Part shown: positions 8,649-17,471 of the stretch, in pieces | Position numbering within the stretch: the first letter of the stretch is position 1 | Layout of the letters: every line of letters begins with the position of its first letter | NCBI RefSeq assembly: GCF_015690345.1 | Contig: NZ_JADPUN010000177.1 | Coordinates: 1-64,000, forward strand | DNA length: 64,000 nt | From: Plantactinospora alkalitolerans | GTDB taxonomy: Bacteria > Actinomycetota > Actinomycetes > Mycobacteriales > Micromonosporaceae | Reading direction: 5' to 3' | Made by a program: the position numbers and the translations under genes | Notes under the pieces: model-generated | The model's database searches: none | Seen by the model: only the letters and a program-made list of their open reading frames with translations | What the model was told of the DNA's origin: nothing

Positions 8649-9839
8649 ATGTCCAAGAAGTTCCTCGGCAAGGTGATCGCTGGAGCCGCTCTGGGCGGCG
8701 CGTCCCTACTGGTATGGGCCCCCTCGACCGCTCTCGCGGACGGCGGGTACCACCCGGACGGGTACCAGAAGCACGACTCGGGCCATGTCTTCGCGAAGCC
8801 GGAAGTGGCAAAGCCAGGGCAGGAGGTCAAATTCATCGAGGTCTGCTCTGAGGCGCAGGAGCACGCATGGCTGTGGTCCAAGGTCACCGGCAAGGTGGAT
8901 CTGGCACCCAAGGACCACAAGGTGGGCCACGAAGGCGGCAAGGAAGCCGACAAGAAGGCCGAAGAGCGCAAGGACGGCTGGGACGACAAGAAGGCCGGAG
9001 ACAGCGCGGAGGACGCCGCGAAGCCCGGGGACGCCGGCGGCCACGAAAGCAGCGGCGAAAACTACAAGAAAGAGCGCGAGTACCAGGAGTTCCTGAAGTA
9101 CAAGGAGCAACAGGAGTACCTCGAGTACCGCCGCTACAAGGACAAGGCGGCCCCGGAGGAGGAGCAGGCGGCCCCGGGAGAGAAGGAAGCGCCGGAGGCC
9201 GAGGGCGCTCCGTCTGCCGGAGAAGGGGCACCCGCCGCGCCTGGCCCGACGGCCGACGCGGTCCCGGCTCCGACACCGTCGGCGACCGGGCAGCTCCCCC
9301 AGCCTGCCGAGGGCTACCAGCCGCCGGCCGGCGGTGCCGGTGGCGCCATGGCGGACGACGGTAAGGCATACGAAGAGGGCGCGCAGGGCTGGGACGGCAA
9401 GAAGGCCGACGAGGGCGAGCACGGCCGGGACGACAAGAAGGCCCAGGAAGGCGAACGCACCTGGGAAGACAGCAAGCCGGCCGAGAAGGGCAAGCCCAAC
9501 TCGGACGAGAAGAAGGCCCAGGAGGGCGAGCACGGCTGGGAGGACAAGAAGGCCGACGAGGGCGAGCACGGCTGGGACGACAAGAAGGCCGGCTACGAGT
9601 ACTGGGCCAGTGTCACCATCCCGTGGGACGCCAAGCCGGGGACGTACGAAGTGAAGGGCTCGTGCGGCGAGGGCGAGTTCGTCGTCACGCCCAAGGGTTG
9701 GGTCGACGGTGGTGACGGTGGACTCACCTCCGGCAGCAGCGACAACCTCGCGGTTGCGGGCGTGGGCATGCTCGGCATGGCCGCCCTCGGCGGGCTGGTA
9801 CTGATGCGGCAGCGCCGTACCGATGAATCGCACGCCTGA
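8649..9839 (+). CDS. Surface protein 1: split beta-sandwich with charged-repeat insert, sortase-type C terminus
   Basis: The ATG at 8649 gives MSKKFLGKVIAG, which aligns with the paralogue at 10858 and has GGGAAGG 12 nt upstream; an ATG at 8637 touches the ribosome binding site and is less likely. The 396-residue protein has a signal peptide (to about STALA). The first half-domain (about 38-85) contains KPGQEVKFIEVC and WLWSKVTGK. A long Lys/Asp/Glu-rich insert (about 90-315) follows, with 12-residue KKADEGEHGWDD-like repeats. The second half-domain (about 318-350) is YWASVTIPWDAKPGTYEVKG followed by a Cys. Then come VDGGDGG, a membrane helix and an RQRRTDE tail. The two half-domains resemble one interrupted Ig-like fold closed by a disulfide. 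It overlaps its sortase gene by 17 nt. Confidence 0.85.
   Translation: MSKKFLGKVIAGAALGGASLLVWAPSTALADGGYHPDGYQKHDSGHVFAKPEVAKPGQEVKFIEVCSEAQEHAWLWSKVTGKVDLAPKDHKVGHEGGKEADKKAEERKDGWDDKKAGDSAEDAAKPGDAGGHESSGENYKKEREYQEFLKYKEQQEYLEYRRYKDKAAPEEEQAAPGEKEAPEAEGAPSAGEGAPAAPGPTADAVPAPTPSATGQLPQPAEGYQPPAGGAGGAMADDGKAYEEGAQGWDGKKADEGEHGRDDKKAQEGERTWEDSKPAEKGKPNSDEKKAQEGEHGWEDKKADEGEHGWDDKKAGYEYWASVTIPWDAKPGTYEVKGSCGEGEFVVTPKGWVDGGDGGLTSGSSDNLAVAGVGMLGMAALGGLVLMRQRRTDESHA
9370..9590. repeat. Imperfect 36-bp coding repeat in surface protein 1
   Basis: Units of about 36 nt encoding KKADEGEHGxDD, KKAQEGERTWED, KKAQEGEHGWED and KKADEGEHGWDD recur through this stretch, separated by one divergent unit. They form the C-terminal part of the charged insert. 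Confidence 0.8.
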
Positions 9840-10596
9840 CTCGGCGGTGCGCGGGGCCGGCGGCCGTCACGGGGTACCGTGGCGCGCCGCCGGCATCAGC
9901 CTGGTCGCCCTGTTGGCGCTGGTCGGTGCCGGTCTGATCGGCGCCGGCCTGAACGCTCCGGATCCGACAGCACCGCCACAGCCGAGTGCCGCCGCCGCAC
10001 CGCAGAACCCCGACGACGAGTCCACGACCGCCGCACCGCAGACCGGAGCGGCCCTTCCACCGACGGCCACGCCGCCGCCCGGATCGGATCTCCCCGAGGT
10101 CGCCCAGACACCCGGAGCCATGCCGACCAGGAGATCCCTCGACCGGTCCGAACCGATCAGGATCGCCATTCCGAAGATCGACGTCGGTGCGACGATCATG
10201 CCGCTCGGGGTCACCGCCGACGGCATGGTCCAGGTGCCGCCGTTGGCAAAGGCGCAACTCGCCGGGTGGTACCAACTCGGCCCGGCACCCGGGGAGGTCG
10301 GCAACGCCGTGATCGTCGGCCACGTCGACTCGAAGGAGATCGGGCCGGCGGTGTTCTTCCGACTGGGGGCCCTGCTGCCCGGAGACACGATCGAGGTGAT
10401 CCGGAAGGACGGCAAGATCGCCAACTTCGTCGTCGAGGGCGTGAAGTCGTACCCGAAGACGGCGTTTCCGACCGACCTCGTCTACGGTCCGACCGACGTG
10501 CCGGGACTGCGGCTCATAACCTGCGGCGGCGACTTCGACGAGCGGATCGGCTCCTATCCCGACAACATCATCGCCTTCGCCAGGCTTGCCACCTGA
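9823..10596 (+). CDS. Class F sortase 1
   Basis: The 257-residue protein has a single N-terminal membrane helix (about 22-43), a Pro/Ala/Thr-rich spacer (about 44-105) and a sortase domain. IAIPKIDVGATI opens the barrel, NAVIVGHVDS carries the catalytic His, LRLITCGG the catalytic Cys, and DERIGSYPDNIIAFA the Arg, all as in class F sortases of actinobacteria. It should act outside the membrane, cutting a sorting signal and linking the protein to the cell wall. It overlaps the preceding surface-protein gene by 17 nt, which makes that protein the obvious substrate. The start at 9823 lacks a good ribosome binding site, so translational coupling or the in-frame GTG at 9847 are possible. Confidence 0.92.
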   Translation: MNRTPDSAVRGAGGRHGVPWRAAGISLVALLALVGAGLIGAGLNAPDPTAPPQPSAAAAPQNPDDESTTAAPQTGAALPPTATPPPGSDLPEVAQTPGAMPTRRSLDRSEPIRIAIPKIDVGATIMPLGVTADGMVQVPPLAKAQLAGWYQLGPAPGEVGNAVIVGHVDSKEIGPAVFFRLGALLPGDTIEVIRKDGKIANFVVEGVKSYPKTAFPTDLVYGPTDVPGLRLITCGGDFDERIGSYPDNIIAFARLAT

Positions 10597-10623
10597 GCGG
10601 GACGGCTACACCGTAGGGCCTGT

Positions 10624-10657
10624 TTCGGGGGACGGCGATCGCTCGCCGTCCCCCGAA
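10624..10657 (+). terminator. Perfect hairpin after sortase 1
   Basis: TTCGGGGGACGGCG (10624-10637) pairs with CGCCGTCCCCCGAA (10644-10657) around a 6-nt loop, 28 nt after the sortase stop. It separates the two modules transcriptionally. Confidence 0.8.
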
Positions 10658-10793
10658 GGTGTATCTCCGGGCCCGCGAGGTCGACAAGGCCCCGCAAGCA
10701 CGGCAACGCCCGATGTTGGCGACAACCGCTCTATCACCTCAATACGAGCTTTCGGAAAAAATACTCGTAATCACGACATCAACTCCCAAAGTG

Positions 10794-10814
10794 GCTAGCG
10801 TCGGTCGTAGCTCG
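10794..10814 (+). promoter_or_regulatory. Leader segment shared by the two surface-protein genes (copy 2)
   Basis: GCTAGCGTCGGTCGTAGCTCG matches 18 of 21 positions of the copy at 8586-8606. It sits 44 nt before the ATG at 10858, almost the same distance as in module 1. The preceding 60 nt are AT-rich (TTCGGAAAAAATACTCG), as in module 1. Confidence 0.5.
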
Positions 10815-10857
10815 ACTGGCCGTCGGGCGAACCAACGGGGAAGGAGTACCTCGAGAT

Positions 10858-11577
10858 ATGAGTAGCAAGTTGCTAAAGGTGATGGCCGGCGCTGGCCTGG
10901 GCGCCGCCGCACTATTGATCTGCGCGCCCGGAACCGCCCTGGCGGATGACGCCCCTCCCGGACACGAGTACAACAAGGGCTACATCTACACCGAGCCGAA
11001 GGGGGTGAAGCCGGGACACAAGTTCAAGATTCTGCTCAAGTGCGAGCACCCGGTGCAGCGGCCCTGGGTGTGGTCGAAGATCACCGGCAAGCTCTGGCTC
11101 AAGCCCGTGGAAGAGAACGGTGGGTGGGAGCCGGAACACCCACAGGCGCCCGACGACGGCCAGCCCGAAGACCCCGGCCAGCCGGAGAACCCCGGCCAGC
11201 CCTCGCAGCCTCCGGGGCAACCGACGCCGCCCCCGAACGGCGGGCAGCCAGGAGTGCCGCAGGACGGGCCGCCACAGGCCGAAACCGACGAGCCGGACCA
11301 GGGCGGCGAGGGCGGCCAGGCGGCGTACGGCAACGAGGCGAAATACTGGGCCTGGGCCGAGGTCCCTTGGAAGACCGGGCCCGGCCACTACGCGGCCAAG
11401 GGAGCGTGTGGCAACGGCAGGATCGTGGTCCTGCCTCGCGGCTCCGTCGACGGTGGTGAGGGTGGAGCCAGCACCGACCCGAGCCGTACCGCCGCCGGTG
11501 CGAGCCTGTTGGGGGCGGCCGCGCTCGGCGGATTCCTACTGATCCGTCGGCGTCGTACCGATGGCTCACCCGCCTGA
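10858..11577 (+). CDS. Surface protein 2: split beta-sandwich with proline-rich insert, sortase-type C terminus
   Basis: The ATG is preceded by GGGGAAGGAG. The 239-residue protein is a paralogue of the product at 8649. It has a signal peptide (to about GTALA), a first half-domain with KPGHKFKILLKC and WVWSKITGKLWLKP, an insert of about 85 residues, and a second half-domain YWAWAEVPWKTGPGHYAAKG plus Cys. VDGGEGG, a membrane helix and RRRRTDG follow. The insert is made of PGQPENPGQPSQPPGQP-like repeats, completely unlike the charged insert of protein 1, although the flanks align. Two cysteines at matching positions could form a disulfide. It overlaps the next sortase gene by 17 nt. Confidence 0.85.
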   Translation: MSSKLLKVMAGAGLGAAALLICAPGTALADDAPPGHEYNKGYIYTEPKGVKPGHKFKILLKCEHPVQRPWVWSKITGKLWLKPVEENGGWEPEHPQAPDDGQPEDPGQPENPGQPSQPPGQPTPPPNGGQPGVPQDGPPQAETDEPDQGGEGGQAAYGNEAKYWAWAEVPWKTGPGHYAAKGACGNGRIVVLPRGSVDGGEGGASTDPSRTAAGASLLGAAALGGFLLIRRRRTDGSPA

Positions 11578-12361
11578 GGTGCCGATCAGGGGCGCCGGCG
11601 GCCGGCACGGGCAACCGTGGCGTGCCGCCGGCGTCGTGCTGGTCGCCCTGCTGGCCCTCGGCGGAATCACGCTGGTCGCCACCGGCCTCAGTCTGGTCCC
11701 GGCGCAGCCACCTCAACCGGTGGACAGCGTGCCCGAGACGGCCCCGGCGCCGGACTGGGGCGCCGGAACGGACTTCGGCACGGACCTCGGATTGGACCTC
11801 GGCTCGGGGCTGGAGTCGACGACACCGACCCCGTCGACGACCACCGGACCCGCCCGTACGGGTCCGCCCGCCGGCACCCCGACGACACCGGCACCGGTGG
11901 CCCTGCCCCGATCCGAACCGACCACGATCGCGATACCGAAGATCAAGGTGAACGCCAAGATCATATCGATCGGACTGAACGGCGACGGCACGGTCCAGGT
12001 GCCTCCGCTGAAGCAGGCCCAACTCGCCGGCTGGTACAAGCTCGGCGTGAGCCCCGGCGAGATCGGTAACGCCGTCGTCGTCGGACACGTCGACTCGGCA
12101 GCGATGGGACCGGCGGTCTTCTTCAAACTCGGCGCGCTCCGACAGGGCGACGAGCTGCGGGTGACCCGCAAGGACGGCGAGATCGTCCGATTCGCCGTGG
12201 ACACCGTCGAGTCATATCCGAAGACGGCGTTCCCGGCCGAGCTGGTCTACGGAGCCGTCGACACCGCCCGACTCCAGGTGGTCACCTGCGGCGGCAAATT
12301 CGATCGTAAGAAGGGCAGCTATCCCAACAACATCGTGGTGTCCGCGACCCGGATCCCATGA
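11561..12361 (+). CDS. Class F sortase 2
   Basis: This 266-residue paralogue of sortase 1 has the same layout: RGAGGRHGQPWRAAG before the N-terminal membrane helix (about 25-45), a Thr/Pro-rich spacer to about residue 110, and the sortase domain. IAIPKIKVNAKI, NAVVVGHVDS (catalytic His), LQVVTCGGKFD (catalytic Cys) and KGSYPNNIVV (lysine-rich where sortase 1 has DERIGSYP) are visible. Next to the active site the Arg is probably supplied from FDRKKGSYP. It overlaps surface protein 2 by 17 nt, exactly as in module 1, and a terminator follows 6 nt after its stop. The likely job is anchoring surface protein 2. Confidence 0.92.
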   Translation: MAHPPEVPIRGAGGRHGQPWRAAGVVLVALLALGGITLVATGLSLVPAQPPQPVDSVPETAPAPDWGAGTDFGTDLGLDLGSGLESTTPTPSTTTGPARTGPPAGTPTTPAPVALPRSEPTTIAIPKIKVNAKIISIGLNGDGTVQVPPLKQAQLAGWYKLGVSPGEIGNAVVVGHVDSAAMGPAVFFKLGALRQGDELRVTRKDGEIVRFAVDTVESYPKTAFPAELVYGAVDTARLQVVTCGGKFDRKKGSYPNNIVVSATRIP

Positions 12362-12366
12362 GTCGC

Positions 12367-12406
12367 GGAGCCTGGCCGGCGCGACCTCGCCGGCCGGCCA
12401 GGCTCC
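12367..12406. terminator. Hairpin between sortase 2 and glutamate dehydrogenase (convergent)
   Basis: GGAGCCTGGCCGGC (12367-12380) pairs with a GCCGGCCAGGCTCC-type arm ending at 12406. It fills the short space between the convergent stops at 12361 and 12417, so it can serve both genes. Confidence 0.75.
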
Positions 12407-12416
12407 CCGGTACGTC

Positions 12417-15400
12417 TCAGCTGGCCGCCGACGTACGCACCAGCGTGCGGATCTGTCGCAGCAGCACGGAGAGCGCCGCCAGATCGGCCCGGGACTCGTC
12501 GAACTCCCCCATCGCCCTGCGGGTCCGGTTGATCGAGATGGAATTCGACCGCTCCCACTGCTCGACCCGCTCGTCCGGAGCCAGGTCGGCCGAAGTCCCG
12601 CTGAGCACCTCGGCGGTGAGCGCGGCCAGTGCGGCATAGAGGTCGTACCGCAACGCCATCCGGGCGAGCGTCTGCCAGCGGTCCTCCCTCGGCAGCAGCG
12701 AGATCTTCGACAACAGGGAGTCGACCCGGAAGCGGTCGGAGAGTACGAAGTAGACCGCCGCGACCTCGCTGACGTCCCGACCGGTCGTGGTGGCCGTCTC
12801 GACCACGTCCAGCAGTCCGAAGCTGTACATCAGCCGGGTCGCCTGCTCGGCCAGTTCCCGGGGCAGCCCCCGCCCGACCGACGCCTCGACGTGCGCCTCC
12901 AGCGCCCGCCGTTCGCTGCCGTAGAACAGGTTGCCCAGCTCCGGCAGGAGGCGGGACACCCCGTCGCGCAATCGGGCGACCTCGGTCGGCACGTCGATCG
13001 GGGAGCGCCGGTTCGTCACCAGCCACCGGACCGCGCGGTCGAGCAACCGGCGGGTGTCGAGGTAGACCGCGGTCTGCACCTCGGTCGGCACCCGGTTGTC
13101 CAACGCCTCGATGTCGGCCCAGACCTCGCGCAGCCCGAACACCTCGCGGACCACCACGTACGCCCGGATCACGTCCGCCGGGGTCGCGCCGGTCTCCTCC
13201 ACCACCCGGTAGATGAACGAGATGCCGCCCCGGTTGACCGCCTCGTTCACCAGCATGGTGGTGACGATGTCCCGGTGCAGGCGGTGGTCCGACATCCGGT
13301 CGGCGTACCGCTGGCGCAGCGGGGTCGGGAAGTAGCCGGCGAGCACCTCGAAGGTCCACTCCTCGTCCGGTAGCCCGTCGGCCAGGATCTCCCGCTCCAG
13401 CACGATCTTGACGTACGCGAGCAGCACCGCGAACTCCGGCGCGGTCAGTCCCGAGTCGGTCCTGGTCGCCAGTTCCTCGTCCGGCGGCAGCGCCTCCAAC
13501 TCCCGGTTGAGGTGACCGGCGCGCTCGAAGTCGGAGATCATCCGCCGGTGTACCGGCAGCAGGGACGCCGCCTGGGCCATCGCGTTGCCGATCGCCCGCG
13601 CCTGGTCGTAGTTGTCCCGCAGCACCAGGTGGGTGACCTCGTCGGTCATCTCCGCCAGCAGGGCGTCCCGGTCCGGAACGCTGAGCTGGCCGTCGGCCAC
13701 CGCCGCGCCGAGCAGGATCTTGATGTTGACCTCGTGGTCCGAGGTGTCCACCCCGGCCGCGTTGTCGATGAAGTCGGTGAAGATCCGGCCACCCCCGAGG
13801 GCGTACTCGATCCGGCCGACCTGGGTGAAGCCCAGGTTGCCGCCCTCGCCGACCACCTTGCAACGCAGGTCCCTGCCGTCCACCCGGATGGCGTCGTTGG
13901 ACTTGTCGCCGACCTGGCCGTTGGACTCCGACGACGCCTTGACGTAGGTACCGATCCCACCGTTCCAGAACAGGTCGACCGGAGCGCTCAGGATCGCCTT
14001 CATCAGCTCCTGCGGGGACATCGACTCGGCACCCGCGTCGAGGTCGAGCGCCGCCCGGACCTGCGGACTGATCGGGATCGACTTCGCGGTACGCGGGTAG
14101 ATCCCGCCCCCTTCCGAGATCAGCTCCGGATTGTAGTCCGCCCAGGAGGAGCGCGGCTGGTCGAACAGCCGCCGCCGCTCCTGATAGGAGGACGCGGCGT
14201 CGGGATCCGGATCCAGGATGATGTGCCGGTGGTCGAAGGCGGCCACCAGCCGGATGTGCTCCGACAGCAGCATTCCGTTACCGAAGACGTCGCCCGACAT
14301 GTCGCCGACGCCGGCCACGGTGAAGTCCTGGGCCTGGGTGTCGATCCCCATGTCCCGGAAGTGCCGCTTCACCGACTCCCAGGCACCCCGGGCGGTGATG
14401 CCCATCTTCTTGTGGTCGTAGCCGGCCGAGCCGCCGGAGGCGAACGCGTCGGCCAGCCAGAATCCCTGGGACACCGAGATCTCGTTGGCGATGTCGGAGA
14501 AGCTGGCGGTGCCCTTGTCCGCCGCCACCACCAGGTAAGGGTCGTCGGCGTCGTGCCGGACCACGTCGTGCGGCGGCACGATCTGCCCACCGACCAGGTT
14601 GTCCGTCACGTCCAGCAGGGCCGAGATGAACCCCTTGTAACAGGCCACCGCCTCGTCCCGGTCGCCCGGCTTCTGCTTGAGCACGAAGCCACCCTTGGCA
14701 CCCACCGGCACGATCACCGCGTTCTTCACCATCTGCGCCTTGACCAGGCCCAGCACCTCGGTACGGAAATCCTCCCGCCGGTCCGACCAGCGGATGCCAC
14801 CCCGGGCCACCGGCCCGAACCGCAGGTGCACACCCTCGAAACGCGGCGAGTAGACGAAGATCTCGTACTTCGGCCGGGGCGCCGGCAGGTCAGGGATCGC
14901 CTGCGGGTCCAGCTTGAACGCCACGTACGACTTGGGCCGCCCGTCCATCCGGCGCTGGTAGAAGCTGGTCCGCAGGGTGGCCTGGATCAGCGTCAGGTAC
15001 GACCGCAGGATCCGGTCCTGGTCGAGGCTGCTCACCTCGTCGAGCTGCTGCCCGATGCTGGTCACCAGCTCCTTGCTGCGCAGCACGCGCTCCTCGGCGC
15101 CGCGGCCCGGCGACGGCGAGAACCGCACCTCGAAGAGTTCCACCAACGAGGCGGCGATCGCGGGGTAGGCGATGAAGGTGGACTCCATGTAGTCCTGCGA
15201 GAAGACCGTGCCGGCCTGCCGCAGGTACTTCGCGTACGCCCGCAGCACCACCACCTGCCGCCAGGTGAGGCCGCCGCGCAGTACCAGTTCGTTGAAGCCG
15301 TCGACCTCGGCCTCGCCGCGCCAGGTGGCGGAGAAGGCGTTCTCCACGTGCGGGCGGACCTCGGCGAGATCCCGGGCGCCGTCCGGCAACTCCAGGCCGA

Positions 15401-17471
15401 AGTCGTAGAGGTAGATCCGCCCGTCGATCCGGTCCACCTCGTACGGGTGCTCGTCGACCACCCGTACGCCGAGGGAGTGCAGCACCGGCAGCACCGCGGA
15501 GAGCACCATCGGCTCGCCGTACCGGTAGACCTTGAACCGGACGTCCTCGATCGCGGTGGCCGGTGCGGTCCCGCCCGGCCGGACGGCCTGCTGCTTGCGG
15601 AACATGTGCATCTCGAGCTGGCCCGGCTCTTCGAGCAGTTCGAGCTTGGCGAGGTCCTTCATCGCCTCGTACGGGGTGTGCCCGTCCTTGTAGCCCTCCG
15701 GGAACGCGTCGGCGTACCGGGTGAACAGCCGCTTAGCCTGCTCGTCGCCGAGCTTGCGCTCCAGCACCAGCCGGTAGTCGTCGTCCCACAGCCGGGTGGC
15801 GTCGGCGAGTTCCTCGGCGAGCAGGTCCGCGTCGACCTCGCTCGGCGGGTTGGCCGGGTCGGTCCGGACGATGAAGTGCACCCGGGCGAGCATCGACTCG
15901 GTGACCCGGGTGGTGTAGTCGACCCCGATCCCGTTCAGCTCGCGGAGCAGGATCTCCTGCATCCGTAGCCGGTTCTGGGTGGTGAACCGGTCCCGGGGCA
16001 GGTAGATCAGGCAGGAGATGAACCGGCCGTAACCGTCACGGCGCAGGAAGACCCGCAACTGGCGGCGGCCCGCCATCCGGAGCACCCCGACGACCGCGTG
16101 GTAGAGGTCGTCGGTCTTGATCTGGAACAGCTCGTCGCGCGGATAGGTCTCCAGGATCTGCAGCAGGTCCTTGCCGGAGTGGCTGCGCGGGCTCAGCCCG
16201 GACCGGTCCAGCACCTCGGCGACCTTCCGCCGGACCACCGGCAGCTCGCGGACGCTGGTCCGGTACGCCGCCGTGGCGAGCAGGCCGAGAAAGCGTCGCT
16301 CTCCCACCACATCGCCGGCTTCGTTGAAGACCTTGAAACCGATGTAGTCCAGGTACGCGGACCGGTGCACGGTGGCCCGGGAGTTCGCCTTGGTGATGAT
16401 GAGCAGGCGCTTCTCCGTCACCTTCTGGTGCGCCTCCGGCGTCATGGAGGACAGTGCCCTCGGCACCGTCGAGTCCTGACGCAGGATGCCGAGTCCGGTG
16501 CCGAGGACCGCCTCCAGCGCCTTCTCACCGCCGGAGACCTCGACCAGCCGGTACTCGCGGTAACCGAGGAAGGTGAAGTGTTCGTGCGCGAGCCAGCGCA
16601 GCAGTTCCACCGAGTCCGTGATGTCCTTCTCCGGCACCGGTGGGCGGTTCTCCGCGGTGCGGGCCGCGGCCAACTCGTCGGCGAGCGCCAGGGCCCGCTG
16701 CCGCATTTTCGGCCAGTCTTCCACCGCCTCGCGTACGTCGGTGAGCACCCGCTGCAACTCGGCCCGCAATCGGTCCCGGTCCGCCGCACCGCGGACAGGA
16801 TCGATCTCTATTCGCATCCAGCTCTCGACGATGTCGCCGTCGATCGCGTCGTCGGGTTCGACGTCGGCGGCGACCTCGGTCAACCTGCCGAGCGGCTCGC
16901 GGCGGACCACCACGAGCGGATGAACCAGCATGTGTACGTCGAGGTGGTGACCGGTGAGCAGGGCGGTGATCGAATCCACCAGGAAGGGCATATCGTCCGT
17001 GACGATCTCGATCACGGTGTGCTGCTGGTCCGGAACCGGCTCGTGGATCCGGATCTTCAACTCGCCCGGCACCCGCTGCTCGGCCAGCTCCCGATGAGCC
17101 CGCGCCGCGGTCAGCATCTCCTCGGCGGTGAACCCGATCAGCTCCTCGTCCGGCGCGAACCGCCAGAACCGGTCGACAAGCGTCGCCGCGTCGTGGTCGT
17201 TCCCGGCCAGCGTGACCGCCTGGGCGACGAGGCGCTCCGCGTTCGGCACCGGCTCGTCGAGGTCCGCGTCCTCCACGTCGTCCGCCAGCGCCTCCGGTGG
17301 CAGCCCCAGGTCGTAGAGAGTGTCGATGCTGGCTCCCGGTACGCCGGTCACGCCGGATGCGAGTCGAGAGCCGACCCCGTCATCGTCGACCGCCGTGTCG
17401 TAGCTGTCATCTCGGTCGGCATAAGCCGGCCGGAGATCGGGTTCCGGTTTGATCGCCGGACGCCGGTCCAT
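12417..17471 (-). CDS. gdh: NAD-specific glutamate dehydrogenase, large (about 180 kDa) type
   Basis: At 1684 residues this matches the very large NAD-dependent glutamate dehydrogenases of actinobacteria and proteobacteria, which convert glutamate to 2-oxoglutarate and ammonium. The ATG at 17469-17471 follows GGGGAG. The N-terminal half (to about 730) holds the family's regulatory ACT-like segments, for example HTVIEIVTDDMPFLVDSITALL. The catalytic region includes RWSDRREDFRTEVLGLVKAQ and the lysine motif PVGAKGGFVLK (about residue 924). The nucleotide-binding part includes GEGGNLGFTQVGRIEYALGGG (about 1220). A helical C-terminal domain completes the chain. It stands alone between two terminators and a 409-nt upstream region, so it is probably monocistronic. 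Confidence 0.96.
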   Translation of the reverse strand: MDRRPAIKPEPDLRPAYADRDDSYDTAVDDDGVGSRLASGVTGVPGASIDTLYDLGLPPEALADDVEDADLDEPVPNAERLVAQAVTLAGNDHDAATLVDRFWRFAPDEELIGFTAEEMLTAARAHRELAEQRVPGELKIRIHEPVPDQQHTVIEIVTDDMPFLVDSITALLTGHHLDVHMLVHPLVVVRREPLGRLTEVAADVEPDDAIDGDIVESWMRIEIDPVRGAADRDRLRAELQRVLTDVREAVEDWPKMRQRALALADELAAARTAENRPPVPEKDITDSVELLRWLAHEHFTFLGYREYRLVEVSGGEKALEAVLGTGLGILRQDSTVPRALSSMTPEAHQKVTEKRLLIITKANSRATVHRSAYLDYIGFKVFNEAGDVVGERRFLGLLATAAYRTSVRELPVVRRKVAEVLDRSGLSPRSHSGKDLLQILETYPRDELFQIKTDDLYHAVVGVLRMAGRRQLRVFLRRDGYGRFISCLIYLPRDRFTTQNRLRMQEILLRELNGIGVDYTTRVTESMLARVHFIVRTDPANPPSEVDADLLAEELADATRLWDDDYRLVLERKLGDEQAKRLFTRYADAFPEGYKDGHTPYEAMKDLAKLELLEEPGQLEMHMFRKQQAVRPGGTAPATAIEDVRFKVYRYGEPMVLSAVLPVLHSLGVRVVDEHPYEVDRIDGRIYLYDFGLELPDGARDLAEVRPHVENAFSATWRGEAEVDGFNELVLRGGLTWRQVVVLRAYAKYLRQAGTVFSQDYMESTFIAYPAIAASLVELFEVRFSPSPGRGAEERVLRSKELVTSIGQQLDEVSSLDQDRILRSYLTLIQATLRTSFYQRRMDGRPKSYVAFKLDPQAIPDLPAPRPKYEIFVYSPRFEGVHLRFGPVARGGIRWSDRREDFRTEVLGLVKAQMVKNAVIVPVGAKGGFVLKQKPGDRDEAVACYKGFISALLDVTDNLVGGQIVPPHDVVRHDADDPYLVVAADKGTASFSDIANEISVSQGFWLADAFASGGSAGYDHKKMGITARGAWESVKRHFRDMGIDTQAQDFTVAGVGDMSGDVFGNGMLLSEHIRLVAAFDHRHIILDPDPDAASSYQERRRLFDQPRSSWADYNPELISEGGGIYPRTAKSIPISPQVRAALDLDAGAESMSPQELMKAILSAPVDLFWNGGIGTYVKASSESNGQVGDKSNDAIRVDGRDLRCKVVGEGGNLGFTQVGRIEYALGGGRIFTDFIDNAAGVDTSDHEVNIKILLGAAVADGQLSVPDRDALLAEMTDEVTHLVLRDNYDQARAIGNAMAQAASLLPVHRRMISDFERAGHLNRELEALPPDEELATRTDSGLTAPEFAVLLAYVKIVLEREILADGLPDEEWTFEVLAGYFPTPLRQRYADRMSDHRLHRDIVTTMLVNEAVNRGGISFIYRVVEETGATPADVIRAYVVVREVFGLREVWADIEALDNRVPTEVQTAVYLDTRRLLDRAVRWLVTNRRSPIDVPTEVARLRDGVSRLLPELGNLFYGSERRALEAHVEASVGRGLPRELAEQATRLMYSFGLLDVVETATTTGRDVSEVAAVYFVLSDRFRVDSLLSKISLLPREDRWQTLARMALRYDLYAALAALTAEVLSGTSADLAPDERVEQWERSNSISINRTRRAMGEFDESRADLAALSVLLRQIRTLVRTSAAS

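Noticed and set aside
9823-12361. Housekeeping class E sortases
   Set aside because: The LITCGG/VVTCGG cysteine motifs, NAVIVGHVDS and DNIIAFA-type ends fit class F better, and the single N-terminal helix plus long spacer agree.
13512-15968. 818-residue open frame on the plus strand inside the glutamate dehydrogenase gene
   Set aside because: It is a high-GC antisense shadow: Arg/His/Val/Gly-rich, without a ribosome binding site or domains, opposite a clearly conserved gene.
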